Positions 43,306-55,127 are shown, counted from the stretch's first letter. The stretch is 64,000 nt of DNA from Hordeum vulgare subsp. vulgare (GCF_904849725.1 NC_058524.1:549137763-549201762), one strand, 5' to 3'. Numbers and translations are program-made. The notes: generated by a model from the letters alone, not told the origin.

Positions 43306-46300
43306 GAAGAGAGCCTTGACTCAGTGGTTGGGCACGCTGTGCAGCACAACGACCCGAATTCAATTTCTAGAATTGACAGGTGATGCACAGGGAGTTTTCT
43401 CCCATTTATTGAGGATCAAGTTTGACGTGTGGTGAAACGACTCATCAAAAAAATCTTGATACTCATTTAAAAAATTCTGAGGACCATGTTTATCTTGATA
43501 CTCATACTAAAATGGTTGTATGCATCCCTAGTTGGTGCAGAGGCCGGGAAGTGAAATTCTCCCCATTTTTAAATCCTCTGTAGAAAGATGGCAGTACAAG
43601 ATTAGACATCTTAGACAATATTTGAGGGGTTGGTCTAAGAATGTGTCTGGAATTTATAAGGAAGAGCAAGATAAGCTCCTCAAACTTATAGACAATCTAG
43701 ATCGGAAGGCTGAGAGTTTTCTTTTGGATGCTAACGGAAGGTCTCTCAAATTCGAGGCCGAACAGCAATTGCGTGTTCTCCTGAGAGAGGAGGAAATGAA
43801 ATGGACGCTTAGAGCCAAAGTGAAGGCCATAGTTCTTGGGGACAATAACACTAAGTTTTTCCACTTGATTGCAAATGGCAAGCATAGGAAAAAGAAAATA
43901 GTGCAGTTTGAGCAAGATGAGGGTACAATAGTAGGTCATGAGAATCTAAAATTGTACATATCTAACTACTATAAACATTTATTTGGTGCTCCTGATCATA
44001 GCTTTCTGGCTATGGATGAGCACCAAGTGGCGGCTATTCCTCAAGTTGGAGAGGCTGACAATGAAATTTTATCCGCTCCTTTCTCAGAGAAAGAGGTGTT
44101 TGAGGCGATTGGGAATATGAAGAATGGCAAAGCTCCCGGTCCAGATGGGTTTCCGGCAGAGTTTTACAAGCACTGTTGGCATATTATTAAGACTGATCTT
44201 ATGTCAATGTTTTATGATCTTTTTTGTGGTCACCTTCAACTCTTCCATTTGAATTTTGGTACTATAACGCTCTTTTACCAAAGAAGGAAGGGGCCACGCG
44301 GATTGAACAGTTCCGTCCGATCTGTTTGTTAAATGTTAGCTTCAAGATTTTCACAAAGGTGGGAACGGATAGGTTGACTAAGATGGCCCATTCAGTGGTA
44401 CAATCTACGCAAACAACTTTTATGCCGGGACGTAATATCCTTGAAGGAGTCGTTGTCTTGCATGAAACTCTTCATGAAATTCACTCGAAGAAACTAGATG
44501 GGGTTATCTTCAAAGTGGATTTCGAAAAAGCTTACGATAAAGTCAAATGGTCGTTTCTCCAGCAAACCCTACGTATGAAGGGTTTCGATGAGCTGTGGCG
44601 TAGGCACGTCGATTGTTTTATAAAAAAGGGAAGTGTGGGTGTCAAAGTGAATGATGATGTGGGTCATTTTTTCGAGACACTGAAGGGTCTCCGGCAAGGA
44701 GATCCAATGTCTCCCATTTTATTTAACATTGTCGCTGATATGTTGGCACTGCTGATTAAGCGGGCTAATGAGAAGGACCTTGTAGGGGGCTTGATCCCAC
44801 ATCTTTTTGATGGGGGAGGGTCTCCATTTTACAGTATGCGGACGACACGATTCTTTTTTTGGAGCATGATCTCAGTAAAGCCAGGAACTTTAAACTTATC
44901 CTATGCTTATTTGAACAGCTATCGGGGCTGAAGATAAATTTTCATAAAAGTGAATTGTTTTGCTTTGGAAAGGCCAAGGATGAGCAGCTCACGTATAATC
45001 AATTGTTTGGTTGTGCTAGCGGGATTTTACCTTTTACATATTTAGGGATCCCAATTCATCACAGAAAATTATCAAATAAGGATTGGAAATGTATCGAGGA
45101 CCGGTTCGAAAAAAAGTTGAGCTGTTGGAAGGGCAAGCTCTTATCGTATGGAGGAAGGTTGGTACTGGTTAATTCAGTATTAACAAGTATGCTTATGTTT
45201 CTCCTATCCTTCTTTGAAGTACCTGTTGGGGTGCGGAAAAGGTTGGATTTTTATCGGTCCCGTTTTTTCTGGCAGAGTGATGAGATCAAGACTAAATAGA
45301 GGCTCTCGAGATGGGACATCATGTGTAGACCTAAGGATCAAGGTGGTTTAGGGATTGAAAATTTAGAGATTAAAAATAAATGTCTACTCAGCAAATGGCT
45401 GTTTAGATTATCTATGGAGACAGAAGGGTTGTGGGTACAGATTCTGACGAATAAATACCTACACAAAAAGACTTTGGCGCATGTTACAGTGAGACCAACC
45501 GATTCACCGTTCTGGAAGGGGGTGATGCGGTCAAAGAATGCATTCTTCCTCAGGTCTAAGTTTGTTATTGGCAATGGCCAATCTACTAGATTTTGGGAGG
45601 ATACTTGGATGGGGGAGACGCCTTTAGCCATTCAGTATCCGCAACTCTACCATATTACACAACGGCGGCAGGCGACCGTTGCGTCAATTTTGCGTCAGGT
45701 TCCTCTTAATATTCAGTTCCGTAGAGCCTTATTTGGTAACACATGGTCAAGCTGGCTGCATCTAGTTAGAAGGTTGATGGGTATTAACCTTACTGAGAAC
45801 CCTGATAGTGTTCGTTGGAAGTTGATCACTAACGGAGTATTCTCTGTAAAATCTATGTATTTAGATCTCATTGATTCAGCACCTATCCCGAAGTCCTTAC
45901 ATATTTGGAAGGTCAAAGTTCCACTTAGAATTAAGATCTTCATGTGGTTTGTTCACAAGGGGGTTATTCTAACAAAGGATAATTTGGCAAAACGTAACTG
46001 GAAAGGTAATACTAGATGCAGTTTTTGTCAGAACGATGAAATAATTAAACACCTCTTTCTGGACTGTCCTATGGCTAAACTTCTATGGCGAACACTTCTT
46101 ATTACTTTCAACATTAAGCCACCCAACAGTTTAAACACGTTATTTGAGACGTGGTTAAGAGGGGTCGATGATATAACTGCTAGCCTTATCCGAGTAGGAT
46201 CATGTGCACTTTTGTGGGCTACATGGAACTGTAGAAATGACTTGGTATTCAACAAACATCAACATATTCACTTTTTGCAGGTCATTTTCAGGGCTACTGC

Positions 46301-46621
46301 CTTGATCCGCACATGGTCATTACTCACTCCTGTGGAAGCCAGGGAGCCTTTGGTTACTCGGTGTGTCCGATGGAAGATGGTAGCTAAGGTTATCTTCAAC
46401 CGGTTTGGATGGCGTCATATTAATAGGATAGGTGGTTAGTCATCTAGGCTTATTTTTACGCATCCCGGTTGTGGCGAGTTGGACGCCGTGTATCTTTCGC
46501 TCTTTTTCTTTTACTTTTTTTGGAGACTTTTTGTACTATTCGATGACTTGGGTTCGTTACAATATATGGCCGTATGCATCCCTCGATGCAGAGGCCGGGG
46601 CTTCGCCCCCTTTTCTAAAAA
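43306..46621 (+). mobile_element. LINE (L1-type) with SINE-like 5' segment and 14 bp TSD
   Basis: The insert is bounded by a perfect 14 bp duplication, ATGTGAGTGCTTGC (43292-43305, 46622-46635). Its 3' end has GCATCCCTCGATGCAGAGGC, then CCTTTTCTAAAA. The first 150 bases look like a tRNA-derived SINE: A-box-like TGACTCAGTGGTTGG near 43318 and a B-box-like ATTCAATTTC about 35 bases later. A LINE-tail-like TGTATGCATCCC...GCAGAGGCCGG follows at 43510-43541, then the RT body. Confidence 0.75.
43532..46439 (+). pseudogene. LINE ORF2-like reverse transcriptase, frameshifted
   Basis: Four pieces: 43532-44332, 44224-44931, 44859-45299 and 45321-46439. They show the linker after a missing endonuclease, GKAPGPDGFPAEFYK, the RT fingers with QFRPICLLNVSFKI and FKVDFEKAYDKVKW, GLRQGDPMSPILFN, a YADD box in a shifted frame near 44835, the RT thumb, and a zf-RVT domain with CSFCQNDEIIKHLFLDC. 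Frameshifts lie near 44270 and 44830, and an in-frame TAG at 45297-45299 breaks the rest. No endonuclease domain is present, so the copy is 5'-truncated and inactive. A shorter relative lies on the minus strand at 55145-55773. Confidence 0.88.
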
Positions 46622-46635
46622 ATGTGAGTGCTTGC

Positions 46636-48121
46636 ATGTGGATGCCTAGCCGAGACCATCAATGACTATGTACACATTGGTGAAGATCTCATCCTTAATT
46701 GTGTGAATAAATTCACCAAATCGTGATCAAGATCTTTGGACCGAAGAACTTGAGGGATCCCACTGATGAAGATACCCGGTTGGTCAACTGATCCAGATTG
46801 TTTACCTATTTAGATTGTGTGTACTTGAGTTCTCAAGTCTTGTAATAATATACTGTTGTAATATATGTTCAAAGGAAATTTGTATGCAAGATAATTGATT
46901 AAAAAATTGAGATTAAATTTTAGAGATGAGCTAGATAAAGAAAAGTTTGATTCCCTACAAAATGGGGAATTAAAATATGGGGGATAAGAGCATCTCCAAC
47001 GCAAACACTCAAAATGCTTGAAACTGTCTAGACCGAGCTATCTCCATTCAATGTGGTATCCCATTGGTCTGCAGACCAGTTCGATTATCCAAATTCCCGT
47101 AATCTGGAAGCATACTGAGTTGTGAGAGTGTGAACTACCGTCACGTAGCACTGCAACACCCGCTCACTCAAATCTCTCTCCTGATCCACTTTTTTCCCAC
47201 TCTGTCCCTGCTCTTCCCTTGATTTGCATCCACCGATGCCGATGTACGTCTTCAGCGACCACCCATGCATCCTCTAACGTCCATAGCCCCCGCCTACGTT
47301 CATGCCCGCCTTAGTCTATGTCACGGTTCACTCAGCATCCATGTGTAGTCAGGTACCCCCCCGGTCGATGTCGTCCATACGCCTGCCAGGTGTTCAATAA
47401 ATTTCATAGAGTTTTTATGTTGAACTTCTCATTGTTTTCTAGAGTATGCATGATGACGGGGTACTCGGTGAAGGACATGTGTAGTTGTGTGATGCGTGGA
47501 AGCCTGGAAGGTCATATCCGTGAACTTTGTAGGCATGAGGCAAGGGGCTTGTTTTTTGGCAAAACGTGTGTGCTTTGTTTCTTGAGGAGAAGCACTTGCG
47601 CGCCTACGATCACAACATGAACTCGTTAACTCATTGATCATCCACCATCTTTAACGTTGTCATGATGTATTGCGTGGCAATTGCATGAGTGGAGAGAATG
47701 TGATTGTCGGACTTTTCAACCATGAAGATCGTATATTTTGCTTCTTCTTGCTCGACATGTTAGTCAATTCATTGATTCACTCAATATTTAAACTTGATAA
47801 TCATCAAATTGTATAGCTTGGACGTGTGCCCTCATATACTACATGACCGATGACAAATCATTTGCATTCATACGTTGTTGGATGAAACTCAAGAGAAATA
47901 ACGCGTCGGAGGACTTGTGTCGATTCGGACTCGAATATCATTGAATTTGGAACCAACAAATTCAAAAACTTATTGAACATCCAGCTACATCAAATTACAT
48001 TTGAACTATTGTTGTACTAAAATATTTGCAAACTATTTATGGATGAATTGTGCTATTTATTATTATTATTTTGGGTGTTGTGGATAAAAGAAAAAAAGAA
48101 ATAGGTGCGGACGTTTAGAGA
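46636..48121. other. Unassigned sequence
   Basis: Short frames only. The 100-codon frame at 47318-47620 has several cysteines but no recognisable domain. GAGCATCTCCAACGC at 46988 is reminiscent of a DNA-transposon terminus, but no partner was found. An (ATT)n tract lies near 48058-48073. Confidence 0.25.
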
Positions 48122-48123
48122 AC

Positions 48124-48160
48124 TAGATGATGCCCCGACGCGTTGCTGTGGAAAACCTGC
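48124..48160 (-). mobile_element. Helitron 3' terminus (minus strand)
   Basis: CTAGATGATGCCCCGACGCG followed by TTGCTGTGG is the reverse complement of a Helitron hairpin plus CTAG end, preceded by a host A. The 5' end was not identified to the right. Confidence 0.5.
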
Positions 48161-48539
48161 TAAAAGTATGCATGAAAGTTGCTTAAAAAATTCTATAACT
48201 AATGGAAAGGTAATGTAATCTTAAAAATGAAAAAAAAACAGGTATGAAAAGAGAAAATGATGATTGCAATTAGAAGATTGTCATTTCTAACAAATATGTG
48301 AATGCTAACTACATATGTACAGTGCACGCGACCAATACATATATTGACAATACGAAATCTAATGCAAAAAATAACTTATGAATAACATGCATGAATTGAT
48401 AAGTGATGCTTGTATGCATAGAGTAAAAGAAAAGGCAAAATAATTTATGACTTGCATGCATAACTTACTCATGTGACATAGTTGCATGTCTAGAAAAATA
48501 GCTAGTGATTTATAGCTATTTAGAAATAAAAAATAGGGT

Positions 48540-49389
48540 TGAATGGCACGCTTTTATATTCATTTCCACAGACTAGTCAATGGACAAAACGTTTTAAGGG
48601 ATGGTGTTGGAGGTTCCTTAAGATTAAATTATGAAATGAGTCCACATCTCAAATGTTCTACTTGCATGGACCCCATCCTGGATTCCCTCATTCGTCAGCA
48701 TGCATGGCGATATTCCTGTAGAATTAAAACATCTATAATCTGAACTTTAAACATTCGCGAAGGCGTCCTCCCAGTGACCAGCCGTGTCCCCCTATTTATT
48801 CATCCATATAACTATGTTTTTCATATTTTTTTGCATAAGTCCGGTCACTTACATGTGACTGATGGAGAGGCAAAGAGAAAAAGAAAAGAAAGAATAAAAA
48901 AAATGATTCGGATGCGGTAGCGTTGTGCGTGACGGACTAACCAGGCACGGCCGGACGCATTCGTGAATCCTCGTATTCTTTGCATTTGTGAATCCTTATA
49001 TTCTTTCTATATTTGAGATGAATATGAGGATTTACGGACAGCTCGAACGTATGGAGATGATAAAAAGTATATGATTGAGTCATTTTTTCTTCTTTTATTC
49101 TATTTTATTAATAATCAGACGCGTCCGTAAACGTATGAGGATTATTTAAGGCTTCGATCGTAGATGTTTTTAGATCTTGTTTCTTGTGTCGCATCAATAA
49201 AGACTGAAAAACACATGAGAAGCTGTACTGGTGTGACGTCACACGTGCAACACAACATTGTCAACTTTAATAATCAGCTCGTGCTTGGTGCTAGTTAATC
49301 ATATTTGTCTGCCCATACCCGTACTTGTGTGGGTGGATGCACCTAGTTTTTTCTTCTTCTTTTTAGTTGGTTGCAAGTCCACATCCACA
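48540..49389 (+). promoter_or_regulatory. Partial copy of the MYB upstream block (B)
   Basis: 48600-48735 (CTTGCATGGACC, GGCGATATTCCTGTAGAA) resembles 55040-55125. 49180-49389 (GTTTCTTGTGTCGCATCAA, CACGTGCAACACAACATT) resembles 55774-55960. Between them lies unrelated AT-rich sequence. Copy B then continues across a LINE-derived insertion to 50541-50650, but has no MYB exons. Confidence 0.6.
49235..49248. promoter_or_regulatory. CRE-like TGACGTCA plus G-box CACGTG
   Basis: TGACGTCA (49235-49242) directly abuts CACGTG (49243-49248). The same position in the copy 2 promoter reads TCACGTCACACGTG. These are classic plant bZIP-binding cores. Function is inferred from motif and conservation only. 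Confidence 0.5.
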
Positions 49390-49399
49390 CACACTAGGT

Positions 49400-50530
49400 G
49401 CATCTAACCATCAATCCAGCCTCCCAACCTCCCAACCCTCGCAACACTAGCCACCCCCGGGCCTCACTCCCTCCCCCTCACTTCCTCGCCGCCGCGTGAG
49501 GCAGCCGCCGGGCAAGCCCGGGGCGCCAAGGATCGTGGGGGCGGTGCCTTGGCTGCCATGCCTCTACGTGGGGAACCCTGAATTTGGAGCGGCGGCTTCA
49601 TGGGCGAGGCACGACAAGCTAGCAGCCGTGCGGGCGGTGGATCTGGTGTCCCGGCCGCGCGGACGGCGGAATCTGGTGGTCGTTGGCGGCCGCCGGCGGC
49701 TTCTGCGGTGGCCGGTGCGCGCGATCTGGCGCATCCCCTCCTTCCCTGTTCGGCGTGCGGGCTAGCCTGGTCGGGCTGCGCTTCCTTGGATCCTTGGTTC
49801 TGTACAGGAGGCGTTGCTGGTGGCGGGGATCTAGTTCGGGCTAAATCCCTGGCCGGTCATGGCCGGCCGCGTCGACGGTGACGCCTGAGGGCGCCGTTCC
49901 CCTCCTTGGAGGCGTCGGTATGGACTGATCCCCTCACTTCCCCTTCCCCTAGGTCTCTCGGGCGAAATCCCTAACTTTGTTGGGCGGCGGCGGCACTCAT
50001 GGCGTCGTTCCCTTCTTTGAAGGCGCCGCTTTGAAAACCTTGGGGCTGGATGGCGCTTGTGGGTGGTGGGCGATGGCGGTGGTGCGGCCCTATCCTAGCA
50101 TGGATCTGCGTCCGCTGCTTGAAGATGGACTCGCGTAGGTGGAGGTCGTCGTTTGGCGTCATGATGGCGTCGATGGCGGAGGCACCTGTCAAGGCTGGCA
50201 CCTCAATCTGTTCTGAAGATGAACTGGTGGAAGATGGTGGCGGCGACACATGTGAGTGCGTCAGACATGTTTGTGCCCCGGACCTGGTATGTGGCTCGGT
50301 CGGGGCCTCCGGCTTTAGATGTTAGGCTTACGTGAGAGGTCTGGGTATTTGGCCCAGCTTGCACCCCTTCATCATATGGATAGGAGTAACGGCATATGTT
50401 GTCAAGATGGCGGATTCAGGCATATTATTGTACTACTTTGTAAGGTCCTCGAAAATAATCAATAAAATGGTCACATGCATCTCCCAGATGCACAGACCGG
50501 GGTCATCCTCCTTTTCTAAAAACACACACG
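49400..50530 (+). mobile_element. LINE-derived non-autonomous insertion in block B
   Basis: Flanked by CACACTAGGT at 49390-49399 and 50531-50540. The unoccupied counterpart in copy 2 reads CCACACGCACAAGG at about 55960. It has a GC-rich 5' part, no RT, and a LINE-type 3' end (AATAAAATGGTCACATGCAT, CCGGGGTCATCCTCCTTTTC). The 1131 bp length and lack of ORFs indicate an internally deleted or parasitic family. Confidence 0.7.
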
Positions 50531-50540
50531 CACACTAGGT

Positions 50541-50650
50541 TCTCTGTCGTTGTGGCTCGTGGAGGTATCTTCCGGGAAGCATCCTACACAGGTGTCGGGG
50601 TGCGTGAATTAAATTATGAATGAGTTTACATCTCAAATGTTCTTTGTTGG
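50541..50650 (+). promoter_or_regulatory. Continuation of MYB upstream block B
   Basis: TCTCTGTCGTTGTGG, then TATCTTCCGGGAAGCATCC and TACAC, match 55970-56040 in copy 2. CTTCCGGGAAG is an imperfect palindrome that recurs at 56013, 56052 and, as CTTCCCGGAAG, at 39799. The match ends near 50650. Confidence 0.5.
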
Positions 50651-50706
50651 ACCGGCGAAGCCAGAAATAGTTTTTAGGTGTGGCAGAGTTTTTAAGGAAA
50701 AATGTA

Positions 50707-51975
50707 TTTTTTTGAAAGGAGGATCTGGATCTGAACGATGCATGCAGTTATTTTATTAATTATTCATCCAAACTTTACAAAGTAATATATCAATAAATTT
50801 GAAGACATCATCTTAACAATATCTATCACTACTCTTATTCACTTGATAAAGGGGTGCAGATTGTGGCAGACGTATATCCACACCCCAGACCAAAGCCTAA
50901 TATCTAAACTCAGAGGACTCGACCAAACCGCAATGCCAGGTCTGAGGCACACATCGGTTTGACACACTTTTAGTGGGCACTGCATGCACCCGCTGCAGAG
51001 TCCGTCCATCGCCTTCCACCGATTCATCTTCAGAACAGGTGCTCACACATCGATCTTGTCAGGCCTGCTGTTGACACCACCAGCACGACAGACAGCGCCC
51101 CCGCCCTGCGCGGAACCATCATTTCACATCCGTCACCAAGACCCTGTTGCGCCATGCCACTGAGACTCACCATCCCCGACACGATAAATGTACACCGCTC
51201 CACTCCTTGCGTCCTCCAACCAGCAACTGCTTGAAAATAATGCCCTGATGAGTCATGTGGGAGAGGGACACCAAGAGCGCCATCATCATCCAAAATATCC
51301 TGATCTGGGGTTTCTCCCGAAGTAGCACGAGTGGGTAGAAGGTGACTGCAATGACGATGTCTTCAACAAAGTCCGACGCGTAGACACTGCCACCGCCTGT
51401 CATGAACGTAGTTGAAGCTCGGATTTCATCGGCAGCCACGCCTCCCCAACTTGCCGTCAGGACTAGCCTTGGGATCTAGGGATCCACCACAACCAGCGGG
51501 GCGACCACCTCCGATGAAGGAGGAGGCCACCACCACCATAGCAGGAACCGGATCCTCCTGCTTCCTCGTGCTGCGGGACTAGCACAGGAACCCGTAAGCC
51601 GACGTTGGAGACGTTGAGATGCAACCGGTACAATAGTGTGGGTGGATGCCTGTCTGAACCCCGTCTGGGCCTAGATCAGGCATGATCACTGTCGCCGCCA
51701 CTTGCTGACCTTGACTGTCTGCCATCGCAGATCGCACATCCTGGCTGCCGCCTTCCCGCAACACTGCCATTTAATTGCTCGTGCGTAACGCGACCGCCTT
51801 GATCCGATCTATGGCCTAGGAGATCCGCCGCTGTTGTCACGTTCGCGGGCTTTGCCCAATGACGCCCCCGACAATGGCGGCAGGAGGGAGGAGCTTGGGG
51901 CGGTGGAGGCATCGAGCCGGCCGACGGGGTTTGCCCCCATGCGGCCGTACGGGAGCAGGGGCGCAGGCAGGGGTC
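50707..51975 (-). mobile_element. LINE-derived non-autonomous element, minus strand
   Basis: Related in reverse orientation to 49400-50530: CTGTTCTGAAGATGAA and GGTGGAAG are shared, and the 3' end (poly-T at 50707, then GAAAGGAGGATC, GCATGCAGTTATTTTATT) mirrors the other tail. No RT is present. The 5' boundary is approximate and no target duplication was recognised. Confidence 0.6.
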
Positions 51976-52346
51976 GAGATTCTAATTAATGACTAAGCTC
52001 TATACAAGAATATACCAAATATAAGATATATATCAGTTCAAAAAAATACAAGATATATAACATTTTGTATTTGACAAGTACAAACAAAATCCAAAACTAA
52101 CCGATCGGTTTGAACAAGAGATCACTATAATAGGGTATGCTTATTACGGTCGGCGGCAACAAAGTTTGCTTCAAAATGCACTTCAGTTTCAATTCTGAAC
52201 CACTTCTTTATGTATTTGATCTCCTTCTTCGGCATTTTATGCATACTACGCACAATCGCCCTCGCGTCGTCTGTACCCACTGACCAATCACGACTTGTTC
52301 TTCTTCTCAACTATCACGACTTCACAACAGTTTAGTCTATCTGGCA
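51976..52346. other. AT-rich spacer
   Basis: No gene or repeat terminus seen. Includes a local repeat of AAGATATAT motifs at 52020-52060. Confidence 0.25.
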
Positions 52347-52377
52347 TTTTTTTTTGAGATAATATGGTCTTTATTGA

Positions 52378-52944
52378 TCAAGAGATGTCATTACAAAGTT
52401 CATCCCGAATCAATCTCGGAATAACACCAACAAAAATATTACAAGATGATGGCTCGGCATTCCGAGCCAATTTATGTGCGACCACATTAGAACTACGACG
52501 ATGAAACTGAAACATACAAGACTGGAAGTCCGACGCCATCGATCTGATATCCGCTATCACCGGTCCCAACGTGGAACGATCCATCCCAGGCGAAGAGATG
52601 CGCTGAATCAAGGAGAGGCAATCCGATGCCAGAATGATCCGATGAACACCCCTGCTGTGAGCTGCCAATAAACCCCGTCGAACAGCCATTGCTTCCGCCA
52701 ACTCCGGAGTAGGGAAACCGGACATACCTTCGCTCACAGACATGATGAAAGACCCGGAATGATCTCGCAAGACCACACCACACCCCACACGACGAGTGTC
52801 AGGAAATAGAGCAGCGTCAACATTAACACAAACAAATCCCATGGGAGGTAGAGGCCATCGCTGTGGAGGATCAACCGTCGGAAGGGGCTGGTTTGATGGG
52901 TTAGGCCACAGATGTTGCACAATCATCTGCACATATGCCAACAC
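52378..52944 (-). pseudogene. RNase H-like domain of the LINE
   Basis: Reads VCVNVDAALFPDTRRVGCGV, then LRDHSGSF, FPTPELAEAMAVRRGLLAA, IILASDCLSLIQRI and FQFHRRSSNVVAHKLARNA. These are the D-E-D-D residues of plant LINE RNase H (RVT_3): D in VNVDAA, E in ELAEA, D in ASDC, and an N-A-H region in place of the last acid. It overlaps the RT frame by 22 bases in another frame, so it was originally one ORF and now needs a frameshift. Confidence 0.8.
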
Positions 52945-54269
52945 ACAGCCACCACGCGTGACACACTGAGCTGTGCCACATTATTGCGACAATCATTCCG
53001 TGATTCCCAAACGTGCCATGCAGTAACCGCAAGAACCGTGGCATGAAGCTTCGTCTCACGGTTGATGAACTCGAATATCCACTGCTTCATATTGTGCAAG
53101 TCCTTCCTGAGAAGATGAAGAGGGTATACCAACTTAACTCCATCCCATACACGTCGCGCAAATGGGCAGAATAGAAACAGATGCTCAACCCGCTCAGTGT
53201 CAGCACAGAAAATGCACCTATCATCCGCTGGAATATGACGATGAACCAACTGATGTCCTGTCGGTAAGCAGTCATGGGCCATGCGCCAAAGAACTACCTT
53301 CATTTTGCCAGGCGCGACAATAGACCAGAGAGTTTTCCAATGCTTCTCCTCGGCCGAACCTGACCCCCTTCCAGCAGTTTGATATGTGGAGAAGAAACTT
53401 GTCGTCCGAGCCATATTATATGCAGAACGTACCGTGTACTGACCACAACGATCATGCGGCCAAGAGATGAAATCAAGACAACCCCGCCGACTGATAGGAA
53501 TCTGCAAAATAGCCTCAGCTAAATCTCCATGAAAAAACGCTCTGACGGTATCTTCCTCCCAAGCAGTTCCTTCATCATTCATAAGATATCGAACCCTAGC
53601 AGAATCAGGAATGGGAAACAACGAGTGGAAAGAACCTTGACGGAAACCTGGGATCCAATTATCTCTCATAATAGAGACATTCTCCCCATTGCCAATATTC
53701 CATCTCATACCAATCTTAAGTAACTTTCGCCCAAAGATAATAGAGCGCCAAGTAAAAGAAGATGATCTTGGTTTCCCCGCAGTCATGAAATTAGCATCCG
53801 GGTAATAGCGCCCATTGAGAACACGAGCACACAAAGAAGTGGGATCGGTAGCTAATTTCCACGCTTGTTTCCCCAGCATCGCTTGGTTAAAGATCCCAAA
53901 ATCCCGGAAGCCTAAACCACCAAGAGCTTTGGGTGAGGACAGCCACTCCCAAGACTTCCAATGCATTTTCTTGCGTCCATCCTCGAATCCCCACCAATGA
54001 TCCGCAATACTTCCAACCATCTTATCACATGTCGTAACAGGGACCTGAAAACAGCTCATGATATAATTGGGGATCGCTTGCACAACAGCTTTAAGCCATA
54101 TCTCCGTTCCATCTCGAGAAAGCGGCCTGCCCGTATTGCTCGTAACACTCCGCCATACCCGATCAGTCAAAAAGTTGAAAGATGATGTAGATGCCCGAGC
54201 CACAGCAGTGGGCATGCCGAGATAGAAATCCTGCATACCTTCGTTTGTGACCTCCAGTTGATGCATCAC
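52923..54269 (-). pseudogene. LINE RT C-terminal and zf-RVT region
   Basis: A 448-codon frame with YLGMPTAVARAST, GTEIWLKAVVQAIPNYIMSC, HWKSWEWLSSPKALGGLGFR, IGNGENVSIMRDNWIPG and the zf-RVT motif CIFCADTERVEHLFLFC. It continues the RT core at 54424-54785, separated by an in-frame stop near 54348. It is dead as a polyprotein. Confidence 0.85.
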
Positions 54270-54299
54270 CTCAGCTTTGAGAGTAGGAGGACAGCTATG

Positions 54300-54785
54300 A
54301 CCAAAGAAAATGGAAGACTTCTGAAGATTAACCTTCTGCCCAGAAGCTTAACAATAGGAACTGATGACCGATTTGAGAGCCTGCACTGTCCTATGATCAC
54401 TTCGAGCAAAAAATATACTGTCATCAGCAAGCAAACAGTAGATGAGAAATAGAGGGGCCTTGTCGACCATTACATATTCCTTGTAGCACACCAAGCCCCT
54501 CCTTCTGCTGCATCAAACAAGAAAGTCCTTCTGTACAGAGCACAAACAAATAAGGACTAATAGGATCCCCTTGACGAATTCCCCTCGACGGAACCACCGG
54601 AGACGTCAGCTCTCCATTCACCCGGACTGCATATCGTGCTGAGGTAACACACCGCATAACTGAATTAACCCAACCATCAGCAAAACCCAACTTCAGCAAA
54701 CAAGCATGAAGATACTCCCATTCGATGCGATCATATGCCTTCATCATGTCAAGTTTAAGAGCAAAGAAGGGTTGTCGACCACTCT
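54300..54785 (-). pseudogene. LINE RT catalytic core, broken at the active site
   Basis: Reads KAYDRIEWEYLHACLLKLGF, SRGIRQGDPISPYLFVLC and ISHLLFA. The expected FADD box is disrupted by four extra bases near 54424-54432 (TTTGCTTGCTGATGAC on the minus strand), shifting the frame. A TAA follows downstream. The missing N-terminal part shows 5' truncation. Confidence 0.85.
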
Positions 54786-55127
54786 GTCATTTTGGAAATT
54801 ATAATCGCTACTTTGTTCAGATTTTTTTATAGCAAAATGATGATTGCTAGCTGGCCAGCCGGATCGTGTATTTGTGTTTTGATTCATCCGTCGACTAAAC
54901 CCACAGATCGATGAACCAGACTACTAGTAGGAAGCAACCAGGCCTAACACACACTGAATCATACTGGTTCAGAGTTTACATGTACTAGTATGTAGACTAG
55001 TTGTATTTTTAGGAAACATTAGGCATGGCAGCTGCCAAACCTTGCCAGATTGCTTGGACCGCATGGACCGCATCCTTGACTCGGTCATTCTCGGCATGCA
55101 AGGAGATATTCCTGTAGAACTAGATCA
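54786..55127 (+). promoter_or_regulatory. Upstream part of MYB block C
   Basis: 55040-55127 (CCGCATCCTTGACTCGGTCA, GCATGCAAGGAGATATTCCT) parallels 48660-48725 in block B. The rest is AT-rich with no gene. Confidence 0.45.

Larger units (their letters stand above)
52347..54785 (-). mobile_element. 5'-truncated L1-type LINE
   Basis: On the minus strand it carries RT core, thumb, zf-RVT and RNase H, then a poly(A) tail seen as TTTTTTTTT at about 52347-52356. Upstream RT fingers and the endonuclease are missing at 54785. No target duplication was recognised. Its RNase H domain distinguishes it from the LINE at 43306. Confidence 0.85.

Noticed and set aside
43306..43400. tRNA gene
   Set aside because: A-box and B-box-like motifs are present but there is no cloverleaf or acceptor stem; a SINE head fits better.
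47318..47620. 100-codon Cys-rich frame
   Set aside because: No signal peptide, ordered Cys motif or splice context; left as unassigned.
49496..49881. 89-93 codon GC-rich frames
   Set aside because: Inside the LINE-derived insertion; overlapping open frames without domain.
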